The notes under the pieces were generated by a model. The model was not told the DNA's origin and searched no databases. It was given only the letters and a program-made list of their open reading frames with translations. Positions 32,990 through 45,461 of a stretch of DNA of 64,000 nt are shown piece after piece (within the stretch, counting starts at the first letter, position 1; every line of letters starts with the position of its first letter). This DNA comes from Aquilaria yunnanensis (taxonomy: Eukaryota > Streptophyta > Magnoliopsida > Malvales > Thymelaeaceae): NCBI GenBank assembly GCA_039654915.1, contig CM077597.1, positions 88,228,001 to 88,292,000 on the forward strand. Reading direction: 5' to 3'. The translations under genes were made by a program, and so were the position numbers.

Positions 32990-34930
32990 AAAAAAAAAAG
33001 CAACCTACGAACACATTAGTAAAAGTTATAGGTATTTCCTGCATTTTATAAATGCAAGTAAAACTCTATAATCAGTGATGCTTTTTGTTAAAAAAATGCT
33101 GGTAGAATACCATATTCAATGAAATTTTTGTCCAAAAAATGTCACCATTGTACTATATTCAATAGCTTTTTCTATGAAAAATAGTCAGCAATGTACCTAA
33201 TATGTCAAATTTTTCCCAACTTTTTGGAGCAAAATGTAACTATTACAGGGTAGACAAAATATTAAATTTTCCCTTTTCAACCTATCATTGCCCACCTGTT
33301 TCTTAATATTAGACCAAAAAACCTATATTACTATTATCAATACAAATTGCAACAAATTCATATATATAGAAATTCTAGATATAAGAATATGATTTTTTCA
33401 GTGTTATATTCATGCCAATTCCTACTAAGAAATCCAGAAATCTACTAAGAAATAAAAGTAGAACTACAAGTTGTACCTTTACAAGTATATATTCATCTTC
33501 AAAAGCTGCATAAGTACTGCCAAATCCCATTGCATCAATACCTAACATACAAAAATTAGGAAAAGTCAAGCAAATAGATCAAGACAAACAATGATGCTCT
33601 AAAAGCTCAGAGCTTTTCACCTTGCTAAAAGAATAGCAATAATAAGTTCCAAATAACATTATTATAACTCCTTTCATATTAAACTAATATAAGTATTAAA
33701 TGACTCAATTTGACAGTAATAAGTACATAAACCACAGTAAAAGTAACAAACAAACTCGAATGCTAACTCTTAATGGTAAGAGCATAAGCCATTAACAATT
33801 ACTTTAATAGGTAACAAACTCTTAATGGTAGGAGCATAAACTATTAACAGTAACAAACTCAAATGCTAACTCTTTCCAATCAAATTAACATCATCAACCC
33901 ACAAGTACATTTATTATTTTCCTAGCCATTATCATGACAACACACAACCACAAGATCCTATAAATGGCAGGAGACATTCAACGTATTACCTAGTGCAACA
34001 AAAACTATTATATACAAGGAAAACATGCAAGTAATAAAACCCTCTTCTATAAACCCTATCCTATACATATGTTAATCATACATTTAGTGGAAAAGGGGAT
34101 TTACCTTGAAGCTGCTTGTTATTTACTCATCTACATGAAACATCCTCTTTTGCTAAGCCTTTTTCTTCTTCTAATAAAATAGAATGCAAGAATAAATTAT
34201 CTTATATTTAATGTGAACATAAAAATAAATAAGTAGTTCAAGTTTAACCTTTTGTAGAAGTAGAGCCACTTGTTAATCCAACTTTTCCAAAAAATCATTT
34301 TTTTTCTTTACTTGTTTCTCTAAGTTTTCAACACAATCATCTTTCTCCTTCATTATACATCTCATTTCTTGCTTTTCACTTTGAAGATGTTGTATCTTCA
34401 CAGAATTAGCATGGGTAGCATGTGATCAAGAAGTTGCCCCATAATATGAAGAAGGAATTGTGCCCTTACCCATGCCTCTAACATGACGGGGTAATCCTTG
34501 CCCATAATTTCTACAATAATGGAATCTTTGAAGGCCGCCGGCTCTACCTCTGTTCATTCTTCTCTTTTTACTTTTTCATCCAGCTTTTGTTTTGCTTTAA
34601 CCTATTAAACCAAAAAAATCAGGTTCAACATTATTACATGAGAATAAAAAACACAACTCAAACTCAAGTAGCCTCAGCAATAAAAAGAGCACAAACTTAC
34701 ATAAAACTGCTTAGTTTCATCATTCATGAACTTTCCACCATTATGCATGTGTAGTTGGGCTAGCAATAAAATAAACTTACCTCAACAATAAAGAAAAATT
34801 TACATTTTTTTTTAAATTGTCAAGCTTAGAAAATTTTGTAGATGTATTTTATAAAACTAGTTTGGCTTAAATAAATCTTCACTAGCATTTTTTTAAAGTT
34901 ATATTGCCTATGTACCTTTTTGTTGTAGTG
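32990..34930 (-). mobile_element. CACTA (En/Spm)-like remnant
   Basis: The right end, read on the minus strand, starts CACTACAACAAAAAGG (34930 downward). The left end starts CACTGGAAAAAAAA (32990). Between them on the minus strand, 34600-34250, is a broken frame with the En/Spm-type transposase C-terminal pattern (GLPRHVRGMGKGTIPSS followed by a Glu/Lys-rich coiled coil). A 3-base target duplication could not be confirmed. 33715-33880 carries a short direct repeat (CTCTTAATGGTARGAGCATAA). Confidence 0.4.
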
Positions 34931-35680
34931 TTTATGGTTGGTGGTGCTTGACAGAGGTCTTTAGGAATAAAAGCTACGACGATGACTTTTGATTAGAGCT
35001 AATGCCTCTTTGACACTTCATGACAGCCATATTTGGAAGAATTGTGTTGATTTTTGAAGCTGAGCTAACAGTTGTTCACAAAGTAGTGCAGTTAACTTTA
35101 TTGATTTCCGTACGTAATATTAACACGTTAGGTTATTTTTCTCATTTATTGACTGCGGCTCTCAACACACCTTTGATAGATTTGTTCATAACCTCTTGTT
35201 ATTGATGGACTCCTTAGATTTTGACATGTTAGTTATGGTGTTTCACCAACATGTGACTCTAGCTCACAAAGCTAGTGTATTATTACCTTATTTCTTTTCT
35301 TTTTAGTTTGTTGTTCTGATTATTGAAAAAATGTTATTTACTTCAGCTCTTTTCTTTTTCTAATCCATGCCTTCCATTTTTCTTACTAATGATATTCTTT
35401 GGTTTTTTGCTAATATTTCTTTTCACTTTTATGAAGTTTTTTCATTTGTTTTTTTAGGACATTCATAGCAATAAGTTGCACATGGGCTTGTGGCATGTCT
35501 TGACCTTGACTTGAACTAACATTCCTCATTCCTATAATTTATTATGTGGAACAAAAAAAATATTTATCATTTTTTTATTTACTACCTCTATTGCATTATA
35601 ATATATAGTGGCAATTTTCACTCATAATCATCAATGATCAAAATGCATGTATGATCTTTCACAATACATAATGAAAAGGT
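34931..35680. other. Intergenic, nothing recognised
   Basis: No convincing gene. A short plus-strand frame at 35020-35205 is not recognisable. Confidence 0.35.
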
Positions 35681-36090
35681 AATTAGGGGTAAAAAAAATC
35701 ATCGAGAACAACCAGCCAAAATGCCTTAATTTTGATTTATTGATTTTCATTTATGGAGCAATTACATGATCTTAAATCCAAAACTGATCAAGCAGAATCT
35801 GGCCAAAACAATACATCTACCATCGATCTCAATTTTTAAGAATTCCATCAATTCCCAATGCCCACCACCAATTAAAAAAAATAGATCATCTCTTTTACTT
35901 ACGGCAAACAGTACAACAATTCAGATGATTATATGTTTTTATCTGATATTAAACTTTGAGAATAGGCTGAAAATGGTTTTCTCAATCTTTAAGTTAAAAA
36001 TACCTCACATATCTGTTGTCCAACTTATACATATAACAATCGACCAGAGTTGGTAGTTATTAGCATAAGGCCCGAAGTTCATACAAAAAC

Positions 36091-36960
36091 ATAACGAAGT
36101 CTTCAGCATTGTTCCTACTGCTACTCTACGCATGGATATTTTCTCATGAGTATGTCAATCTTTATACCATTAGATTTTTGCATCTTTCTCTTGTATATAT
36201 TTGTCTCAATCGATCATAAATGACCAACGGGCAATTCAATACAGTCTGCCGCAAAGTCACCATGATGCCAAAGGAGGATTACTAGATGCAAACTGCTTAT
36301 GAAACTTGGACAAGTCCTAAGCTCAAATGCCACCTGCAAGTCCATAAAGCTTGAGCAATCACATGAAGCTCTGGCACTCCATTCAACCTTGGGCCTACAC
36401 GAGAGTATCCTATATCAGTATCAATCATATTTAAAGTGGAAACCATTGGCTTTGATACATGGGAGCTACTTGCACTAATCAAATGCCCTATAAAAACTTA
36501 AATTTCTCACTGCACCCTCTGGGAAAGGCTTGATTATGTCACCGATGACAAACGTTGATGATGAATCTGTACCATCCATCATTATGGTTCTCACATAGAA
36601 CCCACTGGCATAGATGGTGCAGATTCATCACTGATGCCTATCTACCATCAGTGACAATATAATTTTCCCTTTTGAAATATCCAGGTCTATAGAACCAATA
36701 TATAATGCTTTCCTTTTGCTGTAGGTGTTGACACAATGCCTTGGGTTGTCCTTAAAAAATGTGAAGACTATAAGAATATTGGATCCTACAAAGATGACTA
36801 TTTTGCTTCCACAATTAGATTTAACCAATGCACAAAGGATTCCTATGCTCAGTGTGATGTAGATTTTGCAATTTGTGATGTTGACAAAATGGGCATGGAT
36901 TTTGGAAATCCGAAATGTTATTGCCGCTTGAAGGAAAAAAATGAAGAACAAATTATCGAT
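36091..36960 (+). pseudogene. Defensin-like (cysteine-rich secreted peptide) gene, copy A, broken
   Basis: Two-exon layout typical of plant defensin-like genes. Exon 1 (36091-36149) matches the signal-peptide exon of copy B, but its start codon is ATA and 14 bases are missing, breaking the frame. Exon 2 starts at 36725 after GCTGTAG and encodes a mature region with TMPWVV..., a C-x3-S in place of C-x3-C, and a terminal CYC. Three cysteines kept in copy B are lost (EDY, GSY, KDS). One extra A near the end shifts the C-terminus. It keeps one Cys (AQC) that copy B has lost. It is surely non-functional as read. Confidence 0.7.
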
Positions 36961-37294
36961 CTTCTACACCTTTATATACATATGCAACTAATTTTGTTGC
37001 TTAGATAATAAATTGGCTTGTTCTGCTTTTGTCTTATCAATGTCTAATGTGGGTTGGCCTATAAAGTGTAACAGATATAGTTGTGTTAGCTTTGTGCTAG
37101 CTTTGTTGTGTTTAATGTTGTCCACTAGTTTTTTTTTATGGTATCTAAAATTTGTGAGTTTGGTTTGCTATTTTTTTTGTTGTAGGCTTGATGGTTTTGG
37201 TAGAGTTTGTTACCTACAGGTTGTTAGGCATGCCCAATATGCTAAAGAAAGTCCTAGAGTTCAAGCATCTTGATGTTAAGATCTTAGAAAGTGG

Positions 37295-37510
37295 ACAAAA
37301 AAGTCCCTGCACCTTAGCCCAAGCGGGCAGGGTAGACCCACACCTTAGCTTCAATTGAAGGGCAGACCCACACCTCAGCCCAAGCGGCAAGGACTCCTGC
37401 TTTATCATGGAGAAGGCCAGAGTTCAAGACACCCCTTTTCTTTCTTAACTCCTTGAAAACCTTCAACTTTATTAGTGTAAAATTTGTGAATACAAAAAAA
37501 ATGAAGAAAT
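37295..37510 (+). mobile_element. tRNA-derived SINE, copy A
   Basis: Contains Pol III-type internal promoter words: A-box-like CTTAGCCCAAGCGG (repeated as CTCAGCCCAAGCGG) and B-box-like AGTTCAAGACACC near 37410-37425, followed by an A-rich tail (AAAAAAAATGAAGAAATAAA). The A-box part is present about three times, so this copy is internally expanded. A second copy sits at the same place in unit B. Confidence 0.5.
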
Positions 37511-38560
37511 AAATAAAAGTTGGAAAAAAAAATGAGTTTCTTACAATTCACTAAAACTATTTTGGTTTGTTTTTTCTGTCTAACCTTGCCACTATATATC
37601 ACTCCCAATTTTTTGTTAGATTGTAGTTTCTAGTTTTGTGTGATGTATGAAACATAACATCATAGCTATTATATCATCTAAAACATTAATCAAAATCTCT
37701 TAGTTTTTGTTTGAAATTAATAGCAGTATTTTCCTACTACTGTTACTAATTTTCTGTCTTAAGTCTGGCATGCTTCTGCTAGAGTGTTTTTTTTCACTAT
37801 AGCCCATCCAGGCCCAAAATGTCCAAAACAAAAATTGGTTATGCACTATTGTTCTTTGTTTGTGTATGACCATAATTATTGGCCTTCACACTTTGAAATC
37901 AAACATTTTTTTTTCTATGTTGTCCCAATAAAAAGAAAAAATGTTAACTTTTTTTTTATTTTTTGTACTTTAGGTCATAAAACTTTCATGAGTTATAATT
38001 AAGACCTTTGTTTGTGCTTAAATCCCAAATGCACTACATTGATCTTATGCCGCATGTTTTTGATGTACCAAATTAATTACCAATGACTTTGAAATCTAAT
38101 ATAATATTTTTTTTCTTTAAAACATTTGAATTGATCATAACTTACTTTTTTATTCATAACACTTTTAACCTTTTTTTCTTTTTATAAATGTGATTAGTAT
38201 GAAAATTTTAAATCTTTATTGACAAACCTCAACAAAATGTGAGCAGATTACTAGTCTATCCTCAATTCCTTGATGGACATAACTGTAGCAATTCACAAAC
38301 CATTACTTTTCCTAATATAGGGTAAAATTGCAGAGAATAACCGACCAAAATGCCACAAATTTTATGTATTGATTTTCATTTATGGACCAAATTTCATGAT
38401 CTCAAATCCAAAATTGATCAGGCTCAATTTAGCTAAACTAGTACAATAATTAAGCTCAGTTTTCCACATGCCCATTAGAGGCAATGCCATTACTGGTTAA
38501 AAAAAAAAAATAGATCATCCCTTGTGCTTGTTGCTGGTAATCCAACAATTCAGACCTTTT

Positions 38561-38874
38561 TTTTATACTTTTAAGCCGAAAGTGGAAGTTGCGTAAGAAT
38601 TGAATAGGTTAAATTACAACCTCAATATATCACCAAACATGTTTCAAAAATTTGCATGATATGACATTTTTTTCTGCATTGTCCCACATTAATTTTTCCA
38701 CAATACATGACATCAACTTTTTAAATTACAATTTAAATTGTATTGTACTTGCCACCTATTAAAACCAAACCTTTCAATAATAGTTTGACAAATCAATAAG
38801 AATTTAAATCATTAATTTTTTATATATTAAAATGTCGAATAGTCCTTTTTTCAGTCATTTTAGAGGGACAAAGT
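38561..38874. other. Repeat-unit spacer
   Basis: Non-coding, collinear with 49581-49975 in unit B (for example AAAACCAAAC(C/T)(T/A)TTCAATAATAGTTT). Nothing else seen. Confidence 0.5.
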
Positions 38875-40936
38875 GTAAGGTCCTGTAACAACGTGATTTT
38901 TAGGAGTCGCCACCAATCAGTTTCACCTAGGTTGATTGGATATCTGTTATGGTCTGCAATTCCAAACTATGAATCTTATTAGACTAACCGGATATGGATT
39001 TCTAAACCTTACGACTTGATTTTTATTTATTTTATGAAAATTTTGATATTTCCAAACCATGGATCCTATCGGATCACTTGAATGTGGAACCTAAAAACTT
39101 AACCTATTTCTATTTTTTATCTTTAAATATTTTGATTGAGTATAAATCCAAACCGTAAATCCTATCGGATCACCCGCATATGGATATTAAAAATTATTTT
39201 TCTTTACTTTCTTTATCGTTTTGAAAGATTTTTAAATAATTGTCCAAACCATGGATCTTATCAGATCATCTGGATTCGAACGAATAATCTGTCTCAAGAT
39301 TTTACAAATCACCAAAAATGGATCTTTGAAATTTGTTATGTATTTCATGATTATCTTAATTTGATTTCATCTTAATTTCTAAAAATTCTAGCATAACAAA
39401 TAATTCTTATGTGTTGTTGAATTTAAGATGCATCATAAGAACCAAATAAAGAGAACAAAATCAAACTATCCTAAAATTAAAAGACAATAAAGATAAACAA
39501 TGAGATAAAAAAAATAAATAATAAATAATGTAATGAAAATAAATAATAATGAAAAAAATAAAAATCCTAGGTTGTATGCCTATGTGATGTTGATGGTTGA
39601 ATCTGATGCATGGTCAAACAAATAAATAAATAAATAAAGCAAAGAAAGAAAGGAAAGAAAAAAAAATATCCGAAAGCTTGCTGTCAATGACTAATCTGTA
39701 AAACAAAAGAACGTTAGTGACTTGTGTGAATGAATATGAGAAGATCAAGGGTTAAAAAGGAGTTTTACCCAGTAGAGTCCGATCTTGACAAAGACGGGTC
39801 GGGTTCGCGGGTTGAAACTTGGATTTGGTCTCTATTCGGGCATTCGGTGGCTGTAGGGAGGGTGGCGGCTTGGGCTTGGCTCGGAGGAGGTGCTGCGACC
39901 TCAGGAGCTGGGGGAACGGCAGCCGACGGCGTCGAGGATGGTGGGACGGAGGAGGACGATGACGGTGGGAAGCTCGGGCTTCACCGAATCAGAGACAGGA
40001 ACGGCGATGGGGGCACCTAGGCACGGTGACGTGACGTCGGGGAGCAGCGACGGGTGGCGGTGCTGGTGCTGGTGCTGGAGCGACGGACGGAACACTGGAG
40101 GCAGAGGAGAGAAGGACCCGGGGTGGCGGCGGTGGCTGGGAAAAGTTTAGGGTTTTTGGGGGTAGGGCTGTGAGACCAGGGGTTGAAGGCTGCAGTTTTT
40201 CCCTTTTTTCACTGGAAGCTTAGGGTTTCGATTTTTCTCCACCTTACTCGAAATTTGGACCCTATTTATACTAGTGGGGGCATGAGATCCCATTAGTTAG
40301 GTTTTCCAAGTTAAAAAATTTTCCAAGTTTAGTTTGAACAGGTTTAAACCTAATTTCGTATAAATAACAGTTTTAGTCCCCTATCTCTCATAGGTTACTG
40401 ATCTGGTTCCCCTATTTTCACGAATTTGCAATTTGGCCAAAATTTTGTCTGATTCGTCAAATTAGCCCAAAACTTTGCCAAACTCACCAGATTTCCCTAG
40501 AATTTCAGGATTTTGTCAGATTTTCGCCAAACTTTCCAATTTTTGACAGATTTACCTAAATTTTCCAATTTTAACAAATTAACCCTAAACTTTCAAATTT
40601 TGCCTAGAATCTTCTAAAATCCCTCAATTTTCACCCAAACTTTTCCCTTTTCCCTAAATTAACCATACAAGACCTTTAGGACCTAAAATAAATTAACTCC
40701 TATTTCTACCCTAGATGACCACTCTAAATTCCTAAAGATTTGTAAAATAAAATAACAATGTAACACCTAAATATGACTAGACCAACTAACTATGCAAAAC
40801 CCTAAAATGACAAAAATGATTCAAACTCCTAACAAATGACCAAATAATCCCGAAAGATGAAAATGCCTTCTAAACTAATTTTCTTAACCTAAAACTTAAC
40901 AAAAAGTTAGTACCCAGACAAAATTGGGTGTCAATA
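38875..40936 (-). mobile_element. Probable LTR (minus orientation) inserted in unit A
   Basis: Absent from the matching place in unit B. Read on the minus strand it begins TATTGACACCCAATTTTG, close to a known plant LTR start (TGTTGACACCC), and ends near GTTACAGGACCTTACA. 38930-39300 carries four imperfect repeats of the type AACC(A/G)T(G/A)(G/A)ATC(C/T)TATC(G/A)GATCA. A GC-rich block (39780-40140) gives frames on both strands that I regard as non-coding. Clear target duplications were not found, so borders are approximate. Confidence 0.5.
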
Positions 40937-41260
40937 GGGCCAATTCATTTTAACTTAAGTTAACAAACTTATTTTTACTTTTATATCTTTTTTGCTTGAA
41001 ACCAATTTCATTTGAAAACCAATATTATGTAGATCCAATAATCCATTTGAAAGTAAGTTTTCATGATGTTGTTAAGTTTTTATGAATTTTTCTTTTTTTA
41101 ATGCATTAAACTAGAAAAATTCATAAAAATTTTGTAAGATTACAAAAAAGTGTATTTTTAATGGATTTTTGCAACTAAATAATATTGGATTTTAATTAAA
41201 ATTATTTTTGGATAAAAATAATGTAAGAATAAAAATAACTCATTTTAAAGTGTAATTTTA
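40937..41260. mobile_element. Foldback MITE, copy 2 of 3
   Basis: Left end CAATTCATTTTAACTTAAGT. The two arms are imperfectly complementary for about 130 bases each (for example AACCAATATTATGTAGATCC against its complement in AAATAATATTGGATTT). Close to copies at 5935 and 62040. It lies immediately beside the LTR at 38875-40936. Confidence 0.75.
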
Positions 41261-41342
41261 TCTAAACTTCATTGGCAAATTGTAATTTTTAGTAGTATCA
41301 AACTGAAGTTCACTTAATTTCACAGAGAATTCTTACATCCAT

Positions 41343-44300
41343 TGTTACACCCAGAAAGGGCTAAATGATTAAATCCCGGGTTAAGTGGATTAGTGGCATA
41401 AAAAGTTTCCTAATTTGGAAACTTAGCCAATTAAATTGAGGAGACATGGAAATTTTTTCCTAATTGGGAATTGAGCTTGGTAAGCTCGGGAGATCTTAAA
41501 TTAATTATGGAATGGGCATAAAAGAGTATTGGACACTCTTGGAATAAACTTGGCTAAGGCCAAGAGATTTGGTTATGAAAATGATGGAAATTAAAGTTGA
41601 GGGACTCAATTGCTCAAAGGAAAAGTTTGTGGGAGGACTCAATTGAACAATTGAAGAAAGGTAGAGGGCCAAAGGAGGGATTAGACCATTTTGCATGGCA
41701 TTTTAAGCCATGGCTGGCCATCCCATGATTTTTACTATTTAAAATGGCCACATAAGCCTCCACTCACATTATTTAAATTGTCCATTTGGACTTGACCCTA
41801 CCATCACCATAAACAAATATTTTGCCCATCATTTTTGACTAGTCTTTGTCTCCTACTTTACATTATTTAATTCTCCCCACCATCACTTGTCCAATCAATG
41901 CTTTAATGAGCAATTGACTAAATCTCCCCTTTTCCATTCAAAAATTCAGCCATGCCATATAAATTAAACAAACGGGTTGTTTTGATGGGACACCACTTTC
42001 TTTTGTCCAAGGATTATTGCATTTGACTAATTCTCCCCTTTTTGAATTTAAATAGCGGGCCACCTTGCATTTGGTTGCATTTGCTAGTAAATGGCCGCCC
42101 ATCACCACTCCACCTCATTTTCACTCTCATTTCACATCTCTCACTCTCTCTCTAAGCCATACGCTCTCTCTTCTCTCTAAGTTTCGGCCATGAGTGTTCT
42201 TCCAAGCTTCATATTCTTCCTTCATTCTAGCATTCGGCCATGGCTAGATCTACCATTTTTTACACATGCAAACACGTTTCCTTTATGATTTCATGCTTCT
42301 AAACCCATCTAGAACATGAATCAAGCAAGATGTTCAAGAAATCCCACTTGAAAGTTTCGGCCATATGGAGAAATTAGTGTTCTTGAGCTTTACTCATGAG
42401 CTCATGAGCATGCATGGCGTTTCTAAGCCATGAGGAGCAAGAAAATCAAGGAGAACATCAAGAAAGAACAAGCTCAAATTTCGGCCAAAGAAAGGTTTTA
42501 AGTGAATCCAAGTTTTCTTGGTAGTTTCATGTGTTTGAGCTAGATATTACTCTCTAATGTCTCGGCTATGTTGGATTTTTGCAAGGAAAAACTCTTGAAG
42601 ATTCGGCCATGGAGGATTTTTAGTGTTCTTGAGCTCAACTCAAGAGCTCATGAACATGGATGGCGATTTTAAGCCATAAGAAGCAAAGAAATTGAGGAGA
42701 ACTCCAAGAAAAGCAAGGATGGATTTTCGGCCATGAGTGTACATGGCATTTTGAGGCATGAAACCAAGTGTTCTTGGTGCCTTGAAGCTTGTATGGCCAT
42801 TCCAAGCAAGGAAACAAGCAAAAGATGCAAGGAAAAGCAAGAAGTATATTCGGCCAAGTGTGAATCTTGGCATGTATGTGCATTTTTCCAAGTGTTCTTG
42901 GTAGTAAAGATGTTCTTGTAAGTGTAAAAGGCCACAACCAAGAGTTGGATGCAAAAGGAAGAGTTTGGTAAGCAAAATCAAGCCATGGAAGATTCGGCCA
43001 TGATGTGATTTGATGTCTTGGCATGTTAGCCATGTGGAGCCATGTGTTCATGGCATCTTTGAGTTACTAGAGGACATTTGGAACAAAAATAATAAAGAAA
43101 GAAAAGGAGGAATATATTCGGCCATGATGACAAGTTTGTGAAAAATTGGTGTGAGCTAAGTATTCTTGGCATAAATGGTCCTTAGAAAACTTTGAGGGAC
43201 TAAATTGAGCAAAAGAAAGAAATAATAGGGCAAATTCGGCCAAGAGATAAATTGGAAGGCCCAAATTGAAAACCAAGTGTTCTTGGTGGTAAGTGGTCCA
43301 GAAACTCCTAAATGGGCTATTTTGGGCCATATTGGTGAAATTGACAAAATGGGCTAAATTGCCTAAATGGGCTTCATTGAATTAGACTTGGACAGAGAAG
43401 TTGGGCCAAGTCTAGAAAAGAAATAAAATGCAAATGGGCCTGAGTTAATAAAAGGCTAAGCGGGCCCAAGAAAATAAAAGGCCAAATGGGCCTGGGAGAG
43501 AATAAAAGGCCAAGTGGGCCTGAATTTAGAGAAGGGCAAGTTAGGCCCAAATTCAGAGAATAAAGGCCAAGTTGGGCCTAGGATTAAAGGAAAGGCCAAT
43601 TGAGCCTAAGTTTCAAGAAGTGGGCCTCAGTTCACAGAAAAGGCAGAATTGGGCCTTACCTCCTTAAGTAGAGGTTGAGTAAGTTAAACCAAGTATGCTT
43701 GGTAAATTATGGTTCTCTTGTTTAATGGAAAGCAAATTATTAACTTATTAGATGTTTTGGGCTTATAGGTCCATTAAGGAAAAGATAAGTTCCAACAACA
43801 ACAGAGCAAAGAAAGGCAAGGTCAATGAGCAAAAGGTTACACAAATGGTGGTAAGAATCCCTATACTCACTCTCTCCATGGTATATTTTCCATGACCTTT
43901 CATTGTGAGTATTAGTGCCCCTATGTGATGATCAAAGAACTAAGTGACCATAGGTGTGCATGTCAGGGCTATGTGGTTGTTACTTTTTCTGAGGACTCAT
44001 GATGCTTTCTTAGTTGGATATTTGGGCACATAAGTGCATAATGGGTAAGGTATTGTTGCTTTGGCAATTATGGTTTACTCATGAGTAATTAGCAAGCATT
44101 TAGGGCTAAGAATTGAGTTTGGCCAACTCAATTCCCAAGCTAAGGAGCGCTCAGTATGTTATAAATGGCATGCCGGGATTAGTGGTATGGATTATGCTAA
44201 TGCTTGCGATACCCACAATGACATGGAACATGATGTTATGAGGACAGTGTTGTGTGTGTTCAGTTGCGTGCTTCTCTGAAATTGTGTGTGCATGCTGACC

Positions 44301-45456
44301 CATATTATTATTGTTATTGTTATTGTGCTATATATTGTGTTTTCTTTGTTTTAGTGTTTTCCTTCGCAGGAACATGGACTAATTGCCATTACATTCTTGG
44401 CACAAGTTTAGGCTTTGGAAGCCATATGATGACTTTGAAAGTCATGAGTTAATTACCTCACTAGGCATTGGATGTCGTCGGGATCCTTACTGAGTTTTAT
44501 AAACTCACCCGCCCTGATATATTTTTGTAGGAAATGGATTGCTTGAAGGGTCAAGCTAGGAGTACTGGAGTACTCGTTTTAAACTGCTAAAGGGTTGGGT
44601 ATGTGTATAGTGTTGCTCATTATATTCATTTGACTCTAAGTGACTTATGTGGTATAGCTTGCTTGTGAATCAAGCTAATGGTTTAGACTTCCTTGTGCAG
44701 GCTTATGGAGTTTAGAAGTTGTGGGAACAAGGTCTATTAAGGTGGAATGTGTTCCAGGTTTTTATGAGTTGAAGTTTGGGTAGAAATAAGGTTTTGGTCT
44801 GTAAACCTGAACTAAACTAATCATGGACATATAGCATCCTTGGTATGCTTTCCAAGTAAATGATGCTTGTTTGATGCAAATTGTGATCATGATTAGCTTT
44901 AGATGATTTTTTTGATGGAATGTCATGATGGATGATTATGTTATGTGTACTAGACTTGGCTAAATGCTCATGGACATATAAATGTGGTTTTCAAACTTGA
45001 AATGAGATGGGCTTCTTGGTTTCCATGCATTGGATTAGTACACTTAATGGACACACATTCCATGCACTTAATGGATTAAGTGTATACTTTACTTGTATTA
45101 CAAGTGTAATTAGTTAAGTATGTGCATCTAAGGAAAGATTTCCAGTGAATTTGGATATGCATGGATATTGTTGCCTATTTGTTGAAATGGCATCTAAAGA
45201 CTTGTGTGTGTAACTGGCTAAGGGGTAAAGTCCATAAATGGAACACTAGAATTCCACATAGGTATTAGCTTGTTCCTGAAGAGCACCCTAACAACACATT
45301 GAAAGTATTTAAGTAACAAGCTAGTACCAGAATAGATCCTGGAGTCATGCCATAGGTGCTCATAATATTTAATTAAGCCCTTCCGTTTAAGTAACTTCCG
45401 CTGCATTACTCTGATAATCGGGCCCAAGTGGGCTAGGGGCAGTTTGGGGCGTGACA
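41343..45456 (+). mobile_element. 4.1 kb solo LTR, probably Ty3/Gypsy (Del/Tekay-like)
   Basis: Starts TGTTACACCC and ends GGGGCGTGACA (imperfect inverted ends TGTtACaCCC/TGTcACgCCC). It is flanked by perfect 5-base duplications TCCAT at 41338-41342 and 45457-45461. The inner motif TTACTGAGTTTTATAAACTC near 44488 is the kind seen around the transcript 3' end in Del/Tekay LTRs, and its counterpart occurs in the LTR at 54236. No gag-pol is present. 42100-43650 has repeated TTCGGCCATG-containing blocks, giving several minus-strand frames that are not genes. Confidence 0.8.
42350..43655. repeat. Internal repeats within the 4.1 kb LTR
   Basis: Blocks with TTCGGCCAT(G/A), GTGTTCTTG(A/G) and AAGCCATRAG recur from 42180 to 43140; 42355-42480 and 42600-42715 are near copies. 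43430-43650 is a run of diverged units of about 30-35 bases built on AAAGGCCAAGTGGGCCTGA. They look like ancestral tandem duplications inside the LTR. Confidence 0.7.
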
Positions 45457-45461
45457 TCCAT

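Larger units (their letters stand above)
35690..38560. repeat. Repeat unit A with defensin-like gene between direct repeats
   Basis: 35690-35920 and 38325-38560 are imperfect direct repeats (CCAAAATGCC..., TATTGATTTTCATTTATGGA, ATCCAAAA(C/T)TGATCA) on either side of a defensin-like pseudogene. The whole stretch matches unit B (47025-49580), where the same pair of direct repeats flanks the second pseudogene. Confidence 0.75.

Noticed and set aside
39730..40150. GC-rich plus and minus frames (Gly/Ala/Asp-rich)
   Set aside because: Within a probable LTR, both strands open, no domain.
42635..43347. Overlapping minus-strand frames of 63-138 codons
   Set aside because: Created by the repeated TTCGGCCATG blocks of the 4.1 kb LTR; three frames are open at once.
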